From Oscillospiraceae bacterium (GTDB taxonomy: Bacteria; Bacillota; Clostridia; Oscillospirales; Oscillospiraceae), in assembly GCA_015067885.1 (NCBI GenBank), contig SVLO01000006.1, forward strand, positions 22,475 to 86,474: a DNA stretch of 64,000 bases. Direction: 5' to 3'. The notes under the pieces are model-generated. The model ran no database searches. It was not told the DNA's origin and worked only from the letters and a program-made list of their open reading frames with translations. A program made the translations under genes and the position numbers. Every line of letters starts with the position of its first letter. Positions within the stretch are counted from its first letter, which is position 1. Below are positions 35,528 through 44,192 of this stretch, in pieces.

Positions 35528-35989
35528 TCATTTCATAGGTCGTTTCTTCTCTTTGGCCGTAATTTCGTCGATATGGATCCTCCAAACGCCCGTCACGGCG
35601 AAGCTGCGGGCCACCTCGCTGTCAAAAGCGGATATATGGGCGGGAGTCAGCTTTTGGCACAGGGCACGCAGGGCGGCCAGCTTCTCCTCCGGGTCGGTAA
35701 CCTCCGTGGCCGTCCCCCTGACCATGGCGCTGCGGAAATAGGTGGTAAAATCGTCGGTGGCGGCCACGTTCTCCCCCACGAAGCTGACCCACACCGCGGG
35801 ATTTGCCCGCAGCAGGTCGAGTTTCTTCCCCTCCAGGGCGCAGTGGAAGTACAGCTCCTCCCCCACACGCACCAGGGACAGGGGCAGGCAGTAGGGTTCC
35901 TCCCCCTGAATGGCCATTGTGCCGTATTCACAGCTATCGATAACCGCAAGGCCGAATTCCCGGTCACGTTCCCGGTCTTTTCTGCGCAT
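35528..35989 (-). CDS. Pyridoxamine 5'-phosphate oxidase family (Nim-like) flavoprotein
   Basis: A 153-residue split-barrel flavin-binding protein. It reads like the 5-nitroimidazole-reductase/NimA subgroup: YCLPLSLVRVGEELYFHCA in the barrel, then GKKLDLLRANPAVWVSFVGE and a late FRSAMVRGTATEV. Members bind FMN and reduce small substrates, but the true substrate here is unknown. The ATG at 35989 has GGAG eight bases upstream. It lies 57 bases after nrdR. Confidence 0.82.
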   Translation of the reverse strand: MRRKDRERDREFGLAVIDSCEYGTMAIQGEEPYCLPLSLVRVGEELYFHCALEGKKLDLLRANPAVWVSFVGENVAATDDFTTYFRSAMVRGTATEVTDPEEKLAALRALCQKLTPAHISAFDSEVARSFAVTGVWRIHIDEITAKEKKRPMK

Positions 35990-36046
35990 AGTTTTCGCTC
36001 CTTTACTGTAAACGCCGAGACCTTTACAGTCCCGGCGTTTCAACGC

Positions 36047-36502
36047 TTATTTACCCTTGAGCAGCTTGTTCAGCTCCGCCATAAAGGTGTTGAGGTCCTT
36101 GAACTGGCGGTAGACGGAGGCAAATCGCACGTAGGCCACCTCGTCCACGTCCTTCAGCCGCTCCATGACCAGCTCGCCGATATGCTCGGTGCTGGTCTCC
36201 CGCTCCAGGGAGTTTTGCAGCTCCTGCTCGATCTCGTCGGCGATGCGCTCCAGGGTGTCGAAGGACACCGGGCGCTTTTCGCAGGCGCGCATCATGCCGT
36301 TGAACAGCTTGGTTCGGTCAAAGCTCTGGCGGCTGCCGTCCTTCTTGATGACCACCAGGGGCAGACTCTCTACCGTTTCGTAGGTGGTAAAGCGCTTGTG
36401 ACACTCCAGACACTCGCGGCGGCGGCGGATACTGGCCCCCTCCTCCGCAGGACGGGAGTCCACGACCTTACTTTCCAGTTGACCGCAAAAAGGGCATTTC
36501 AT
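36047..36502 (-). CDS. nrdR: Transcriptional repressor NrdR
   Basis: ATP/dATP-sensing repressor of ribonucleotide reductase genes, 151 residues, normal length. The N-terminal zinc ribbon has CPFC at residues 3-6 and CLEC at about 31-34; the ATP-cone begins [16 protein letters not shown]. The [17 protein letters not shown] stretch contacts DNA. A 13-of-16 match to the NrdR box lies in its own promoter region, suggesting autoregulation. Confidence 0.96.
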   Translation of the reverse strand: MKCPFCGQLESKVVDSRPAEEGASIRRRRECLECHKRFTTYETVESLPLVVIKKDGSRQSFDRTKLFNGMMRACEKRPVSFDTLERIADEIEQELQNSLERETSTEHIGELVMERLKDVDEVAYVRFASVYRQFKDLNTFMAELNKLLKGK

Positions 36503-36552
36503 AGGAATACCTCCATCACGTCGGTTGACCGACTATTTATGTACTAAAGTGG

Positions 36553-36574
36553 ATTGTACCACATTATTTTGTGT
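36553..36574 (-). promoter_or_regulatory. Putative -10 box and NrdR box upstream of nrdR
   Basis: On the minus strand, TACAAT lies at 36553-36558 and ACACAAAATAATGTGG immediately upstream at 36559-36574. The second sequence matches 13 of 16 positions of the known NrdR-box consensus acaCwAtATaTwgtgt. A usual repressor position would be this spacer region. The -35 box is weak. Confidence 0.45.
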
Positions 36575-36615
36575 TTTGGTAGTCTTTTTTTGCATTTTCG
36601 CCCAATTTCTTGCAA

Positions 36616-39132
36616 TCAGAGCTTGGTCATTTGCGCCGCGGCGAATTTCAGCATCAGCCGCTTGGTACCCACGTTGTCAAAGGCGATCTCCACCAGCACG
36701 TCGCCGCCGGCCTTTTGGGTGGCGATGACCATGCCCTTGCCAAAGGCCTTGTGGTTGACCATATCGCCCTTCTGCAGCACCAGGGAGGGCGCCGCACCCG
36801 CCGACTTGATGCCGCCGGCCACAGGGGCGGACACCGGCTTTTTGCCCGGGATGGGGTACTTGGCTGCACCGGAGGGTGCAGCGTTGCGGTAGGTGGTGAC
36901 GGGGGCCTGCCGCTGGGTGTAACCGCCGCTGCGGTAGCCGCCATCGTAGCCGCCGTAGCCGCTGGTGCGGCTCGGGATGCCCGGGGACCAGTCGTCGTCC
37001 GTATCCCGGTCCAGGAAGCTGCGGCCGCTGCGCTCCAGGTACTGCTCGGGGATCTCCCCCACAAAGCGGGAGGGACGGTTTGCACTGGTGCGGCCAAAGA
37101 GCATACGCTGGTTGGCACAGGTCAGGTACAGTTGCTGCTTGGCCCGGGTCATGGCCACGTAGCACAGCCGCCGCTCCTCCTCCATCTCCTCCGGGTCCCC
37201 GATGGTGCGCTGGCCGGGGAACACGCCCTCTTCCACACCCACCACAAAAACCACCGGAAATTCCAGGCCCTTGGCCGAGTGCATGGTCATCATGACCACG
37301 CAATCCTCCCCGGCGTCGTGGCTGTCCAGGTCGGTGTACAGGGCAATTTCGTCCAGGAATCCGGACAGGCTGGGCTGGTCCCCGGCGTTTTCCAGATAAC
37401 CGTTGATGGAGGTCAGCAGCTCCCGCACGTTTTCAAGGCGGGTGCGGTCCTCCACGGTGTTCTTGCTCTCCAGCATGACGGCGTAGCCGGTGGTGGCCAG
37501 CAGCTCCTCGTAGAAGTCGGGCAGGGGCATCTCCGCCGCCTGCTGCTGCAGCCTGCGTATCATATCCACAAACTGCATCAGCTTGCCCGCCGCCTTTTGC
37601 AGGTCGGGGTACTCCGATGCGTGGCTGACCACCTCGAACAGGGGTCGGCCCTCCTGCACGGCGATGGCCTGGGCCGTTTCCACCGTCTTGGCGCCGATGC
37701 CACGAGGGGGATTGTTGATGATACGCTGCAGGCGCAGGTCGTCGTCAGTGTTGTTCAGCACGCAGAGGTAGGCCACCATGTCCTTGACCTCCGCCCGGTC
37801 AAAAAACCGGGTGCCGCCGATGATTTTGTACGGAATACCGTTGCGCTTGCAGGCGTTTTCCATTTGGTTGGACTGGGCGTTCATGCGGTAGAGGATGGCG
37901 TGATCCTTCCACTTTCTGCCCTTACTGAATCCGTCCATGATACGCATGGCCACGTACTGGGCCTCGTCATTCTCGTTCATGGCGGTGTACATCTGCAGCT
38001 TGTCCCCCGCCCCGGCTTTCGTCCACAACTCCTTGCCCTTGCGGCCCTGATTGTTGCGGATCACGGCGTTGGAGGCGTTCAGAATATTGCCGGTGGAGCG
38101 GTAGTTCTGCTCCAGACGGATGACCCGGGCCTTGGGGTACTGGTTTTCAAAGGACAGGATATTCTCGATGGTGGCGCCCCGGAAACGGTAGATGGACTGG
38201 TCATCGTCGCCCACCACGCAGAAGTTCTCGTATCCCCCCGCCAGGGTGGAGGCCAGCAAATACTGCAGATTGTTGGTATCCTGATACTCGTCGATGAGGA
38301 CGTAGCGGAACTTGCGCTGGTAGTAGGTGCGCACCTGCTCGTCCTGCTGCAAAAGCCGGACCGTGTGCAGGATGATGTCGTCGAAGTCCAGGGCGCTGGC
38401 CTCCCACAGTCTGCGCTCGTACTCGGCATAGATGGCGGCGATGCGCTGGGTACGGAAATCCCCGCTCCTGCTGCACTCGTGCTGATACTGGGCCGCCAGC
38501 TTCATCTCGTCCTTGGCCCGGGAGATATAACCCAGCACCGTCCGGGGCGGGAACTGCTTGTCGTCGATGTTCTGCTCCTTCAGAATGTCCTTGATGACCC
38601 GCAGGGAGTCGTCGGTGTCGTAGATGGTAAAGGAGGACGAGAACCCCAGCTTGTCAATGTCCCGGCGCAGGATGCGCACACAGGCGGAGTGGAAGGTGCT
38701 GGCCCAGATGTCGTTGGCCTGTGGACCCAGCATCAGGGCAAGGCGTTCCTTCAGCTCCCCGGCTGCTTTGTTGGTAAAGGTGATAGCCAGGATGGTCCAG
38801 GGAGCGGCGGGGTCCATTTGGCATAGCCGGCGGGCCCGGTCGGCATCCTTTCCCGTGGGGTCGGCGGCGTAGCCCTCCAAAAAGGCAAGGTCCTCCTCCG
38901 TCACCCAATCCGGCACCTCCACACTGTCGGAGCCGCAGCCGTAGCGAATGAGATTGGCGATGCGGTTGATCAGCACTGTGGTCTTGCCGCTGCCGGCGCC
39001 GGCCAGCAGCAGCAGCGGCCCCTCGGTGGCCAGCACGGCGTTCTGCTGTTCTTTGTTCAGGCGGGTAAAGTCGTGGGCAATGGCCCCCCGGCGGGCCTTA
39101 CAAAATCTCAATTCCTGTTCATGGTCAAGCAT
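36616..39132 (-). CDS. pcrA: ATP-dependent DNA helicase PcrA/UvrD
   Basis: Superfamily 1A 3'-5' helicase of 838 residues for repair and replication. The Q motif LNKEQQNAV, Walker A AGAGSGKTT at residues 44-52, motif Ia AITFTNKAA, Walker B VLIDEYQDTNN, and TMHSAKGLEFPVVFVVG are present. Between Walker A and motif Ia there are about 50 extra residues (about 58-107, acidic, WVTEEDLAFLEGY) that standard PcrA lacks. The C-terminal tail ends in a Tudor-like domain (KGDMVNHKAFGKGMV) typical of Firmicute PcrA. Confidence 0.95.
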   Translation of the reverse strand: MLDHEQELRFCKARRGAIAHDFTRLNKEQQNAVLATEGPLLLLAGAGSGKTTVLINRIANLIRYGCGSDSVEVPDWVTEEDLAFLEGYAADPTGKDADRARRLCQMDPAAPWTILAITFTNKAAGELKERLALMLGPQANDIWASTFHSACVRILRRDIDKLGFSSSFTIYDTDDSLRVIKDILKEQNIDDKQFPPRTVLGYISRAKDEMKLAAQYQHECSRSGDFRTQRIAAIYAEYERRLWEASALDFDDIILHTVRLLQQDEQVRTYYQRKFRYVLIDEYQDTNNLQYLLASTLAGGYENFCVVGDDDQSIYRFRGATIENILSFENQYPKARVIRLEQNYRSTGNILNASNAVIRNNQGRKGKELWTKAGAGDKLQMYTAMNENDEAQYVAMRIMDGFSKGRKWKDHAILYRMNAQSNQMENACKRNGIPYKIIGGTRFFDRAEVKDMVAYLCVLNNTDDDLRLQRIINNPPRGIGAKTVETAQAIAVQEGRPLFEVVSHASEYPDLQKAAGKLMQFVDMIRRLQQQAAEMPLPDFYEELLATTGYAVMLESKNTVEDRTRLENVRELLTSINGYLENAGDQPSLSGFLDEIALYTDLDSHDAGEDCVVMMTMHSAKGLEFPVVFVVGVEEGVFPGQRTIGDPEEMEEERRLCYVAMTRAKQQLYLTCANQRMLFGRTSANRPSRFVGEIPEQYLERSGRSFLDRDTDDDWSPGIPSRTSGYGGYDGGYRSGGYTQRQAPVTTYRNAAPSGAAKYPIPGKKPVSAPVAGGIKSAGAAPSLVLQKGDMVNHKAFGKGMVIATQKAGGDVLVEIAFDNVGTKRLMLKFAAAQMTKL

Positions 39133-39394
39133 GGTATTCCCTCTCGTCTGACAAATTTCCTGCCCTCTATTCTATTACATTCTCCGCCCCGGGTCAACCA
39201 CACCCGGGGTCAAAAAATAGTTTCTCGCCACGGTCTTTTTCCTTGCCTGTCCGCGTACACTTTACCAGAGGTGGACGAGCCGGCCTGTAATCATCTGTAA
39301 CCGTTTTTTTATCGCATCGTAATGTTAGGGACGAGAATGTAACCATAAGCTGATGGTATACTGACATCAGAAAGAAGGAAAGGAGGCTCACGCC

Positions 39395-40030
39395 GTGAAA
39401 AAAATTCTTTGTATCCTGCTTTCGGTCTGTCTGCTTGCCCTGCCCATGTCTGCAAGCGTACTGGCCGACGACCTGTCCGCCCCGCCGCAAACACAACACG
39501 AGGAAGTGGGTTTCCTGCCCGGCTCCGTCCCCGCCGACAGCGGGCTGACCGACGGCATCAGCTTTCCTCTGACCGGGCTGGCCCTGTCCATGCTGGAAAA
39601 CGGCACGGACTACGACGCGGCCTCAGACACCTTCGTGTGGAACGCCCTGTACTACGTCCTCTCCCTCTATGGGCGCGAGGATGACCGGGCCGAGATCACC
39701 GAGCAGGCTCTGCTGCTGCCTTCGGAATGTGTTGACGACTTCTTTGCCGCCCTGTTCGCCACCCGGCAGGAGCTGCCCGCCATCCCCGCCGACCTAAGCG
39801 GCAAAATTCGTTATGACGCCGGCAAGGACTTGTACGTGCTGGCTTTGGGCGACCCGGCCCTTGTGTCGCTTGATTTGACCGCTCCCTCCGCCGCGGCCCA
39901 TGGGCTGTTCACCGTGACCGGCACTCTGACCGTCCCGGACAGCGGCGAAATGATCTGCTCCTTCCGGGCAACCCTTGCGGAGAATGACACCATGTTCGGC
40001 TTCTCCGTTGTTGATTTCGTTTTCTCATGA
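39395..40030 (+). CDS. Secreted protein of unknown function
   Basis: A 211-residue protein with a clear Sec signal peptide (basic start, hydrophobic core, likely cleavage after SVLA near residue 25). The mature part is acidic and shows no catalytic motif; its end alternates hydrophobic and polar residues, suggesting beta strands. The GTG start follows AAAGGAGG by eight bases. It stands alone between pcrA (divergent) and a bidirectional terminator. I do not recognise the family. Confidence 0.65.
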   Translation: MKKILCILLSVCLLALPMSASVLADDLSAPPQTQHEEVGFLPGSVPADSGLTDGISFPLTGLALSMLENGTDYDAASDTFVWNALYYVLSLYGREDDRAEITEQALLLPSECVDDFFAALFATRQELPAIPADLSGKIRYDAGKDLYVLALGDPALVSLDLTAPSAAAHGLFTVTGTLTVPDSGEMICSFRATLAENDTMFGFSVVDFVFS

Positions 40031-40042
40031 CTCCTCCGTAAA

Positions 40043-40080
40043 AGCAAAAGGCCCCGACCGATCGGTCGGGGCCTTTTGCT
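40043..40080. terminator. Bidirectional terminator
   Basis: AGCAAAAGGCCCCGACC pairs with GGTCGGGGCCTTTTGCT around GATC between two convergent genes. Confidence 0.93.
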
Positions 40081-40090
40081 TTGTTTTATT

Positions 40091-40435
40091 TTAGTCCAGT
40101 ACAATCAGGGCAATGAATTCCAGAATGTCGTCACCAATGTTCTTGATGCCGTGACCCTGACCGGAGGGGGTGAAGGTAACGGTGCCGGGTTCTACCTCCA
40201 CAAACGCCTCGTTATCCTGATACAGGCCCTTGCCGGAGATGATGTAGTAGCTTTCAAACTCGCCGGTGTGGATGTGGAACTCCACTTCTTCGCCGGGCTT
40301 GAGCTTCACGTTGGAGAACATGCGCAGCTTGGGGTTGCGGCCGGGGAAATCGGCCAGGTTGTGCAGATGCATCTTGACCTCGCCACGGGCGTTGTCCTCA
40401 GTGGTAACGGTCAGGTCTTTTGCGGTTTTGATCAT
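40091..40435 (-). CDS. Cupin domain protein
   Basis: Single-domain cupin of 114 residues. The first cupin motif contains KPGEEVEFHIHTGEFESYYIISGKG split over residues about 47-71, with metal-ligand His residues in HIHTGEFE, and the second contains GQGHGIKN. Such small cupins bind a metal and are often sugar isomerases or stress proteins; the substrate is unknown. The ATG at 40435 has AAGGAGG eight bases upstream. It is a single-gene unit. Confidence 0.82.
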   Translation of the reverse strand: MIKTAKDLTVTTEDNARGEVKMHLHNLADFPGRNPKLRMFSNVKLKPGEEVEFHIHTGEFESYYIISGKGLYQDNEAFVEVEPGTVTFTPSGQGHGIKNIGDDILEFIALIVLD

Positions 40436-40498
40436 CACGATCGCCTCCTTAATCATTTGAATTCATTATAACAAATCCCGTCCGAAATTCAATCTTTT

Positions 40499-41701
40499 TC
40501 ACTCAGAAAAGCCAAATGTGATGTACGTGTGGTTGCCGGACACACTTTGGCTGTAGGACGCGGAAAAGGAACGGCCCGCCTCCTGCCCCGCCAACCGGAG
40601 CGCCTGTCCGATTTCCTCCTGCGTCGCCTGTCGGTCAAGCAGCATCAAATACACTACCTCGCGGCCATTTACATCGAACTCCCTGACCGCGGCCTGGGTC
40701 AGCTCGGTGAGGTCCGTATACTTTTTCTGATAATTGTGCCGGGCAGAGTCGTTTTGGATGTTGTAGTAATAATGCCGGTCGCTCAGCGGCGCGATGGGCT
40801 TAATCTCCTGCTCCGGACTCCAGGACAGCGATCCGCACATATCCACTCCCGCATTAAAGCGCGGGTACACCTGCTCGGCCCCCTTCGCCTGCTCCAGCGT
40901 GGCCGTGGCATCCACCACGTACCATGCACCGTCCAGATAAATCGTGTTGACCTCATGGGGTTCACCGTTAAGAAGCCCACTCATGCGGTCCACCCGGAAC
41001 CCCGCAAGGCAGGCCAGCGTATAAAAGCCGTCGGCACAGCCCTGGCAGTTTGCCCGGCCGTCCACCAGGGCGCCCACCGCCGTGCGATACCGGGGCAGCT
41101 CGTCCTCATCGCTCCTGTCTGTGTCCTCATTGTAATAGGTGGTCCTTTCCCGGAGCATATCATAGAGCAGCAGCTCCAGCTCCAGGGGATCGGAAGTCTG
41201 CGCCCTCGCCTGCGCCACCATCTGCTCGGCAATGCCCAGCGCCTGCACCTCGTCCGCAGTCAGTTGGGAGGTGTCACCGCTGGCATGGGCCTGTACAATT
41301 CGATGGCCGGGGAACTGCATCAGCGTAAAGGTATGCTCGTCCCCCACTATACTGCACTCCACACCTGCCGCGCCCACGCAACCGGAGAGCAATTGGATTT
41401 CCTGCTGGGACAGGGTGCCGGAATACCGCACCGTGCTGACCCAGACCCCCTGCTCCCGCTGTTGGTTCAAGTGGTCGATCAGCTCCTGCAGCGTGTTTAT
41501 CGCTACAAGCTCCGTCTGTCCGGGGTCAGTCACGGAAACGGACGGCATGTCGCTGCTTTCCGGCGGCGCCACACTTGCCGAATGAGAGGGTACATCGGGT
41601 ATGGGCCGGATCGGAATCGCACTTGTAAACGGTGTGGCACAAGCAGAGCAAAGCACCCCGATCAGCACCACGGCGATTACCTGTATCAAATTTTTTCGCA
41701 T
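40499..41701 (-). CDS. Lipoprotein with transglutaminase-like domain
   Basis: A 400-residue predicted lipoprotein: signal peptide with lipobox LCSAC, so lipidated Cys21. A low-complexity Pro/Ser stretch follows. The C-terminal half has a transglutaminase-like fold with the catalytic triad visible: Cys in RANCQGCADGFYTLACLAG, His in EPHEVNTIYLDGAWYVVDAT and Asp in the final VVDAT. Bacterial members act as cell-wall or protein-modifying enzymes. The ATG at 41701 has GGGGAG upstream. It is preceded by a terminated gene, so it has its own transcript. Confidence 0.82.
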   Translation of the reverse strand: MRKNLIQVIAVVLIGVLCSACATPFTSAIPIRPIPDVPSHSASVAPPESSDMPSVSVTDPGQTELVAINTLQELIDHLNQQREQGVWVSTVRYSGTLSQQEIQLLSGCVGAAGVECSIVGDEHTFTLMQFPGHRIVQAHASGDTSQLTADEVQALGIAEQMVAQARAQTSDPLELELLLYDMLRERTTYYNEDTDRSDEDELPRYRTAVGALVDGRANCQGCADGFYTLACLAGFRVDRMSGLLNGEPHEVNTIYLDGAWYVVDATATLEQAKGAEQVYPRFNAGVDMCGSLSWSPEQEIKPIAPLSDRHYYYNIQNDSARHNYQKKYTDLTELTQAAVREFDVNGREVVYLMLLDRQATQEEIGQALRLAGQEAGRSFSASYSQSVSGNHTYITFGFSE

Positions 41702-41854
41702 GGTCCTCTCCCCTTCCGGGTACGTTCCGGACCCTTGTCCGCCGCGAGTTTCCCATCGGAAACGCCGAGGCCACGAACGCCCTGGAAACACTGTGTTTTT
41801 ACGCCCTTATTATAGCAGACTCCATGCGTAAAATCAAACCCCTCTTAATATTTG

Positions 41855-41884
41855 AAAAGGAGTGGGATTGCTCCCACTCCTTTT
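41855..41884 (-). terminator. Terminator after the DUF4234 gene
   Basis: AAAAGGAGTGGGA pairs with TCCCACTCCTTTT around TTGC; lies just after the stop of the minus-strand gene. Confidence 0.85.
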
Positions 41885-41888
41885 CTCG

Positions 41889-42776
41889 TTATTGAATTTC
41901 GTTTGTTTTTGCGGTAGCGATGGCATTTATCTTATCCTGCAGCAGGATGGGCGGCAGGATACCAAACACAATGGCCAAAATCAGACACAGGGTCCCAAGG
42001 TCGGATTGAATCCCCTTCTCCGCCGCCATCATATCCACGCGCCGGGCAGTCTTATAGGTCCAAACGATGCTGTAGAACGGCACAAACATACACAGCAGCA
42101 TGGACGCTACAGGATTGCGCTGTCCCTCGCCCTTCGCGCCGTTGGTGAAATTGGTCGCCTTGAAAATCCAAATGTACATCCAAACACCGCAGGTAAACAG
42201 CAGCAGCAAAACGTGCTTGGTCATACTGCAGAAGCCATCCTGCGCCACCACAGTGGATTCGCTCACCCGCTTTTCTTTCCGGGGGAACCCGTTGGGGAAC
42301 GCAACCCAAGCCGCAATAAAGAAAAGTATAATCGCAGTAACCAGGGCTCTCAGCATGAGTATCAACTCCAAACCATGGAAGTGCGCACTCAGCAAGCAAT
42401 TCAAGAAGGTACGAACTCCCTCGCCCAAGCTCAGCGCAGCCGGAATGTACCACAATCCACTCACTTTTTCCTTTAGCCCCTGCAACAGTGGAGTAAACTG
42501 AACCATTGCGAGCAAGAGTAAGCAGATATACGCCAAGGGATACAACAGTACTACGCACACTTCAACAACATCCACACGAACAATATCCCACCCCACATTC
42601 GCCAAGAAAATGGGCCATCTGACAGCATCCACAACTCGAACCAGTGCGGCCACCGCAAACGGAATCACCGTATACACATTGCGTTTTTTCAGGATCGCAA
42701 ACACAGCAATCGCCACATAAGCCGCAAGTAAGATCCATTCTGATACACTGAATTGAAACAAATACACCATAACCAT
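41889..42776 (-). CDS. Membrane protein with C-terminal DUF4234 domain
   Basis: A 295-residue integral membrane protein with about seven helices. Residues 1-165 are a hydrophobic region I do not recognise. From about residue 185 the sequence matches DUF4234 in form: CSMTKHVLLLLFTCGVWMYIWI, then ATNFTN, then FVPFYSIVWTYKTARRVD. Function is unknown. An AAAGGA site precedes the ATG. It is divergent from the small helix-turn-helix gene, with a shared 170-base region that contains a palindrome. Confidence 0.72.
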   Translation of the reverse strand: MVMVYLFQFSVSEWILLAAYVAIAVFAILKKRNVYTVIPFAVAALVRVVDAVRWPIFLANVGWDIVRVDVVEVCVVLLYPLAYICLLLLAMVQFTPLLQGLKEKVSGLWYIPAALSLGEGVRTFLNCLLSAHFHGLELILMLRALVTAIILFFIAAWVAFPNGFPRKEKRVSESTVVAQDGFCSMTKHVLLLLFTCGVWMYIWIFKATNFTNGAKGEGQRNPVASMLLCMFVPFYSIVWTYKTARRVDMMAAEKGIQSDLGTLCLILAIVFGILPPILLQDKINAIATAKTNEIQ

Positions 42777-42883
42777 TTTTCCTTTCTCTGCTCAATTTCA
42801 TGCAACCGTCTGTTTTTGGCACTTTCCGCAGTAGCGCACCCCAAACAGGACGTTTGCACACACATTTTTTGCACATCTTATGA

Positions 42884-42900
42884 TAGACGTTTAGCGTCTA
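42884..42900. promoter_or_regulatory. Palindromic operator candidate in a divergent gap
   Basis: TAGACG (42884-42889) and CGTCTA (42895-42900) form a 17-base palindrome around TTTAG. A further GCGTCT half-site lies about 20 bases downstream. It sits 50 bases before the Cro/C1-type gene, which could bind here. Confidence 0.45.
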
Positions 42901-42950
42901 AAAGTCAATAGAAAGTTTGCGTCTGTAGTATTGTGAACTCGGTGATGAAA

Positions 42951-43178
42951 ATGAAACTCTCTTTTGGCGATAAGGTCCGGGTTCTGCGTGAGGAGCAAAA
43001 TTTGTCCCAGACCGAGTTAGGCAAGGCGCTGAATATGACCCAGCGCAAAGTGTCTTATATTGAGTGCGGCAAATACGAGCCAAGTATCGAGGATATCGTG
43101 GCCATCGCCGTGTTCTTCGACGTGTCCGCCGATTATCTGCTCGGAATTTCAAAAGGAAAACCATATCCGGAGCGTTGA
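42951..43178 (+). CDS. Cro/C1-family helix-turn-helix regulator
   Basis: A 75-residue DNA-binding protein made almost entirely of an HTH_3 domain: FGDKVRVLREEQNLSQTELG, then ALNMTQRKVSYIECGKYEPS and VAIAVFFDVSADYLLGIS. The ATG at 42951 has GGTGAT just upstream; other in-frame starts at 42933 and 42945 are possible. It lies 253 bases outside the integrated element and is probably a host gene, acting on the divergent membrane-protein gene or on itself. Confidence 0.85.
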   Translation: MKLSFGDKVRVLREEQNLSQTELGKALNMTQRKVSYIECGKYEPSIEDIVAIAVFFDVSADYLLGISKGKPYPER

Positions 43179-43394
43179 ACGTCCCCTCTTCCCCATTAAG
43201 AGGTGGAGGGGTTTCTGCTTCTGCACCACTTAAAGATTTCCTTGTGGTCGTCAAGCCCTCCGTCACGGCTACACCGTGCCACCTCAGCACAAGGCACAAC
43301 TTCGGCCGACCAAATCAGAGATTTGGGGCCTCAGCCGCCTTTACACAAGGAAGGCTTTCTCTCAGGGTTCGAACCCTTTTAGCCCCGGAAGATG
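43179..43394. other. Gene-free stretch with repeat-like sequence
   Basis: No gene is seen here. The sequence has dispersed-repeat character: CCTTGTG/CACAAGG arms, GGCTACACCGTGCC-like palindromic bits and a GGGTTCGAACCC stretch that looks like a tRNA T-arm but has no cloverleaf around it. Confidence 0.4.
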
Positions 43395-43430
43395 CAAAAA
43401 AGCAGACACCCAAATGGGTATCTGCTTTTT
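43395..43430 (-). terminator. Original terminator of the tRNA-Arg gene
   Basis: On the minus strand, AGCAGATACCC folds back on GGGTGTCTGCT and runs into TTTTTT. It follows directly after the displaced 3' end of the tRNA gene at 43431, so it probably terminated the tRNA before the element entered. Confidence 0.75.
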
Positions 43431-43482
43431 TGGTACGGCTGAAGGGATTCGAACCCCCGACCTTTTGGTTCGTAGCCAAACA
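43431..43482. repeat. Distal attachment site: displaced 3' end of tRNA-Arg
   Basis: 52 bases identical to 47786-47837. They cover the tRNA from its encoded CCA through the T arm to the anticodon stem. Upstream tRNA sequence is missing, so this copy is not a functional tRNA. Confidence 0.93.
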
Positions 43483-43603
43483 AAGGGCCGTTCCGGCCCA
43501 ACCCTGTACAAGTTCCGAAGAACCCGCAACACATTGGAATTGCTTGATTTTTACACTCTTATTATACCAAAACCCAGCAGCAAAAGCAAGCAGAATTTCC
43601 TAA

Positions 43604-43625
43604 GTTTGTTGACCTATTGTTGACC
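43604..43625. repeat. Putative integrase arm site 1
   Basis: GTTTGTTGACC followed by TATTGTTGACC, a near-tandem pair of TTGTTGACC units. The same pair, with one extra T, occurs at 47683-47705 near the other end of the element. The position, about 120 bases inside the attachment repeat, fits an integrase or excisionase arm-type site. Confidence 0.5.
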
Positions 43626-43636
43626 CAAACTATTGG

Positions 43637-43675
43637 AGCAAAAGAAAGGAGCGGGATTTCTCCCTGTCCTCCTTT
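43637..43675 (-). terminator. Terminator of the minus-strand gene trio
   Basis: On the minus strand, AAAGGAG...GGGA pairs with TCCC...CTCCTTT and runs into CTTTTGCT. The stop codon at 43674-43676 is part of the stem. Confidence 0.7.
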
Positions 43676-44192
43676 AAGAATTTGATGGTTTTAAGAGTTT
43701 GATGTAGCCATTAGTACTGCCCTCGAAATATTTCACCCGCAAACGATAATTATAATCTAGAATAGAACCAGAGTGAGCTTTAAAGCTAATGTAACCTCGA
43801 TATTCAATCGTATCGCCCACATAAAGAGATTGAGCGACATCCTTATCATCAGAACTTCGGTCTACATACAATAGCACACCATTGTCGAGACATATGTACC
43901 TGTCATCGTAGTTTGTCGACCAACCATCAAGTTCCCCATAGTTTAGCAATTGAACAATCTTACCCGAACCGCTGACTTCACAACCCATATAGGATTCCTT
44001 TGTTCTTCCGTCTTTTTCGAAAATATTTACAAGCTTTTTTACACTCATTGTTTCTGTGGTGCCATCTTCTTTTATGATTGTCAGCTTATTGCCTCCTCCG
44101 CCAAATATAGCGAACGCAATTCCAACCAATGCAACCAAAACAACCACAAGCGCAAGAATCAATGCCATTCTTTTTTTCATTTGCTTCCTCAT
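43674..44192 (-). CDS. Membrane-anchored protein, possible OB-fold, element-encoded
   Basis: A 172-residue protein with a basic start and one N-terminal membrane helix (MALILALVVVLVALVGIAFA), then a soluble, probably extracytoplasmic domain. The domain alternates beta-type strands and contains GCEVSGSGKIVQLLNY and LYVGDTIEYRGYISFK, a pattern like tRNA_anti-type OB folds. No exact function can be given. Its ATG overlaps the upstream helix-turn-helix gene (ATGA). There are no in-frame TAG codons and it ends in TAA. Confidence 0.65.
   Translation of the reverse strand: MRKQMKKRMALILALVVVLVALVGIAFAIFGGGGNKLTIIKEDGTTETMSVKKLVNIFEKDGRTKESYMGCEVSGSGKIVQLLNYGELDGWSTNYDDRYICLDNGVLLYVDRSSDDKDVAQSLYVGDTIEYRGYISFKAHSGSILDYNYRLRVKYFEGSTNGYIKLLKPSNS

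Noticed and set aside
43350..43375. A T-arm-like GGGTTCGAACCC suggesting a second tRNA
   Set aside because: No acceptor, D or anticodon stem can be formed around it; it lies in repeat-like sequence.
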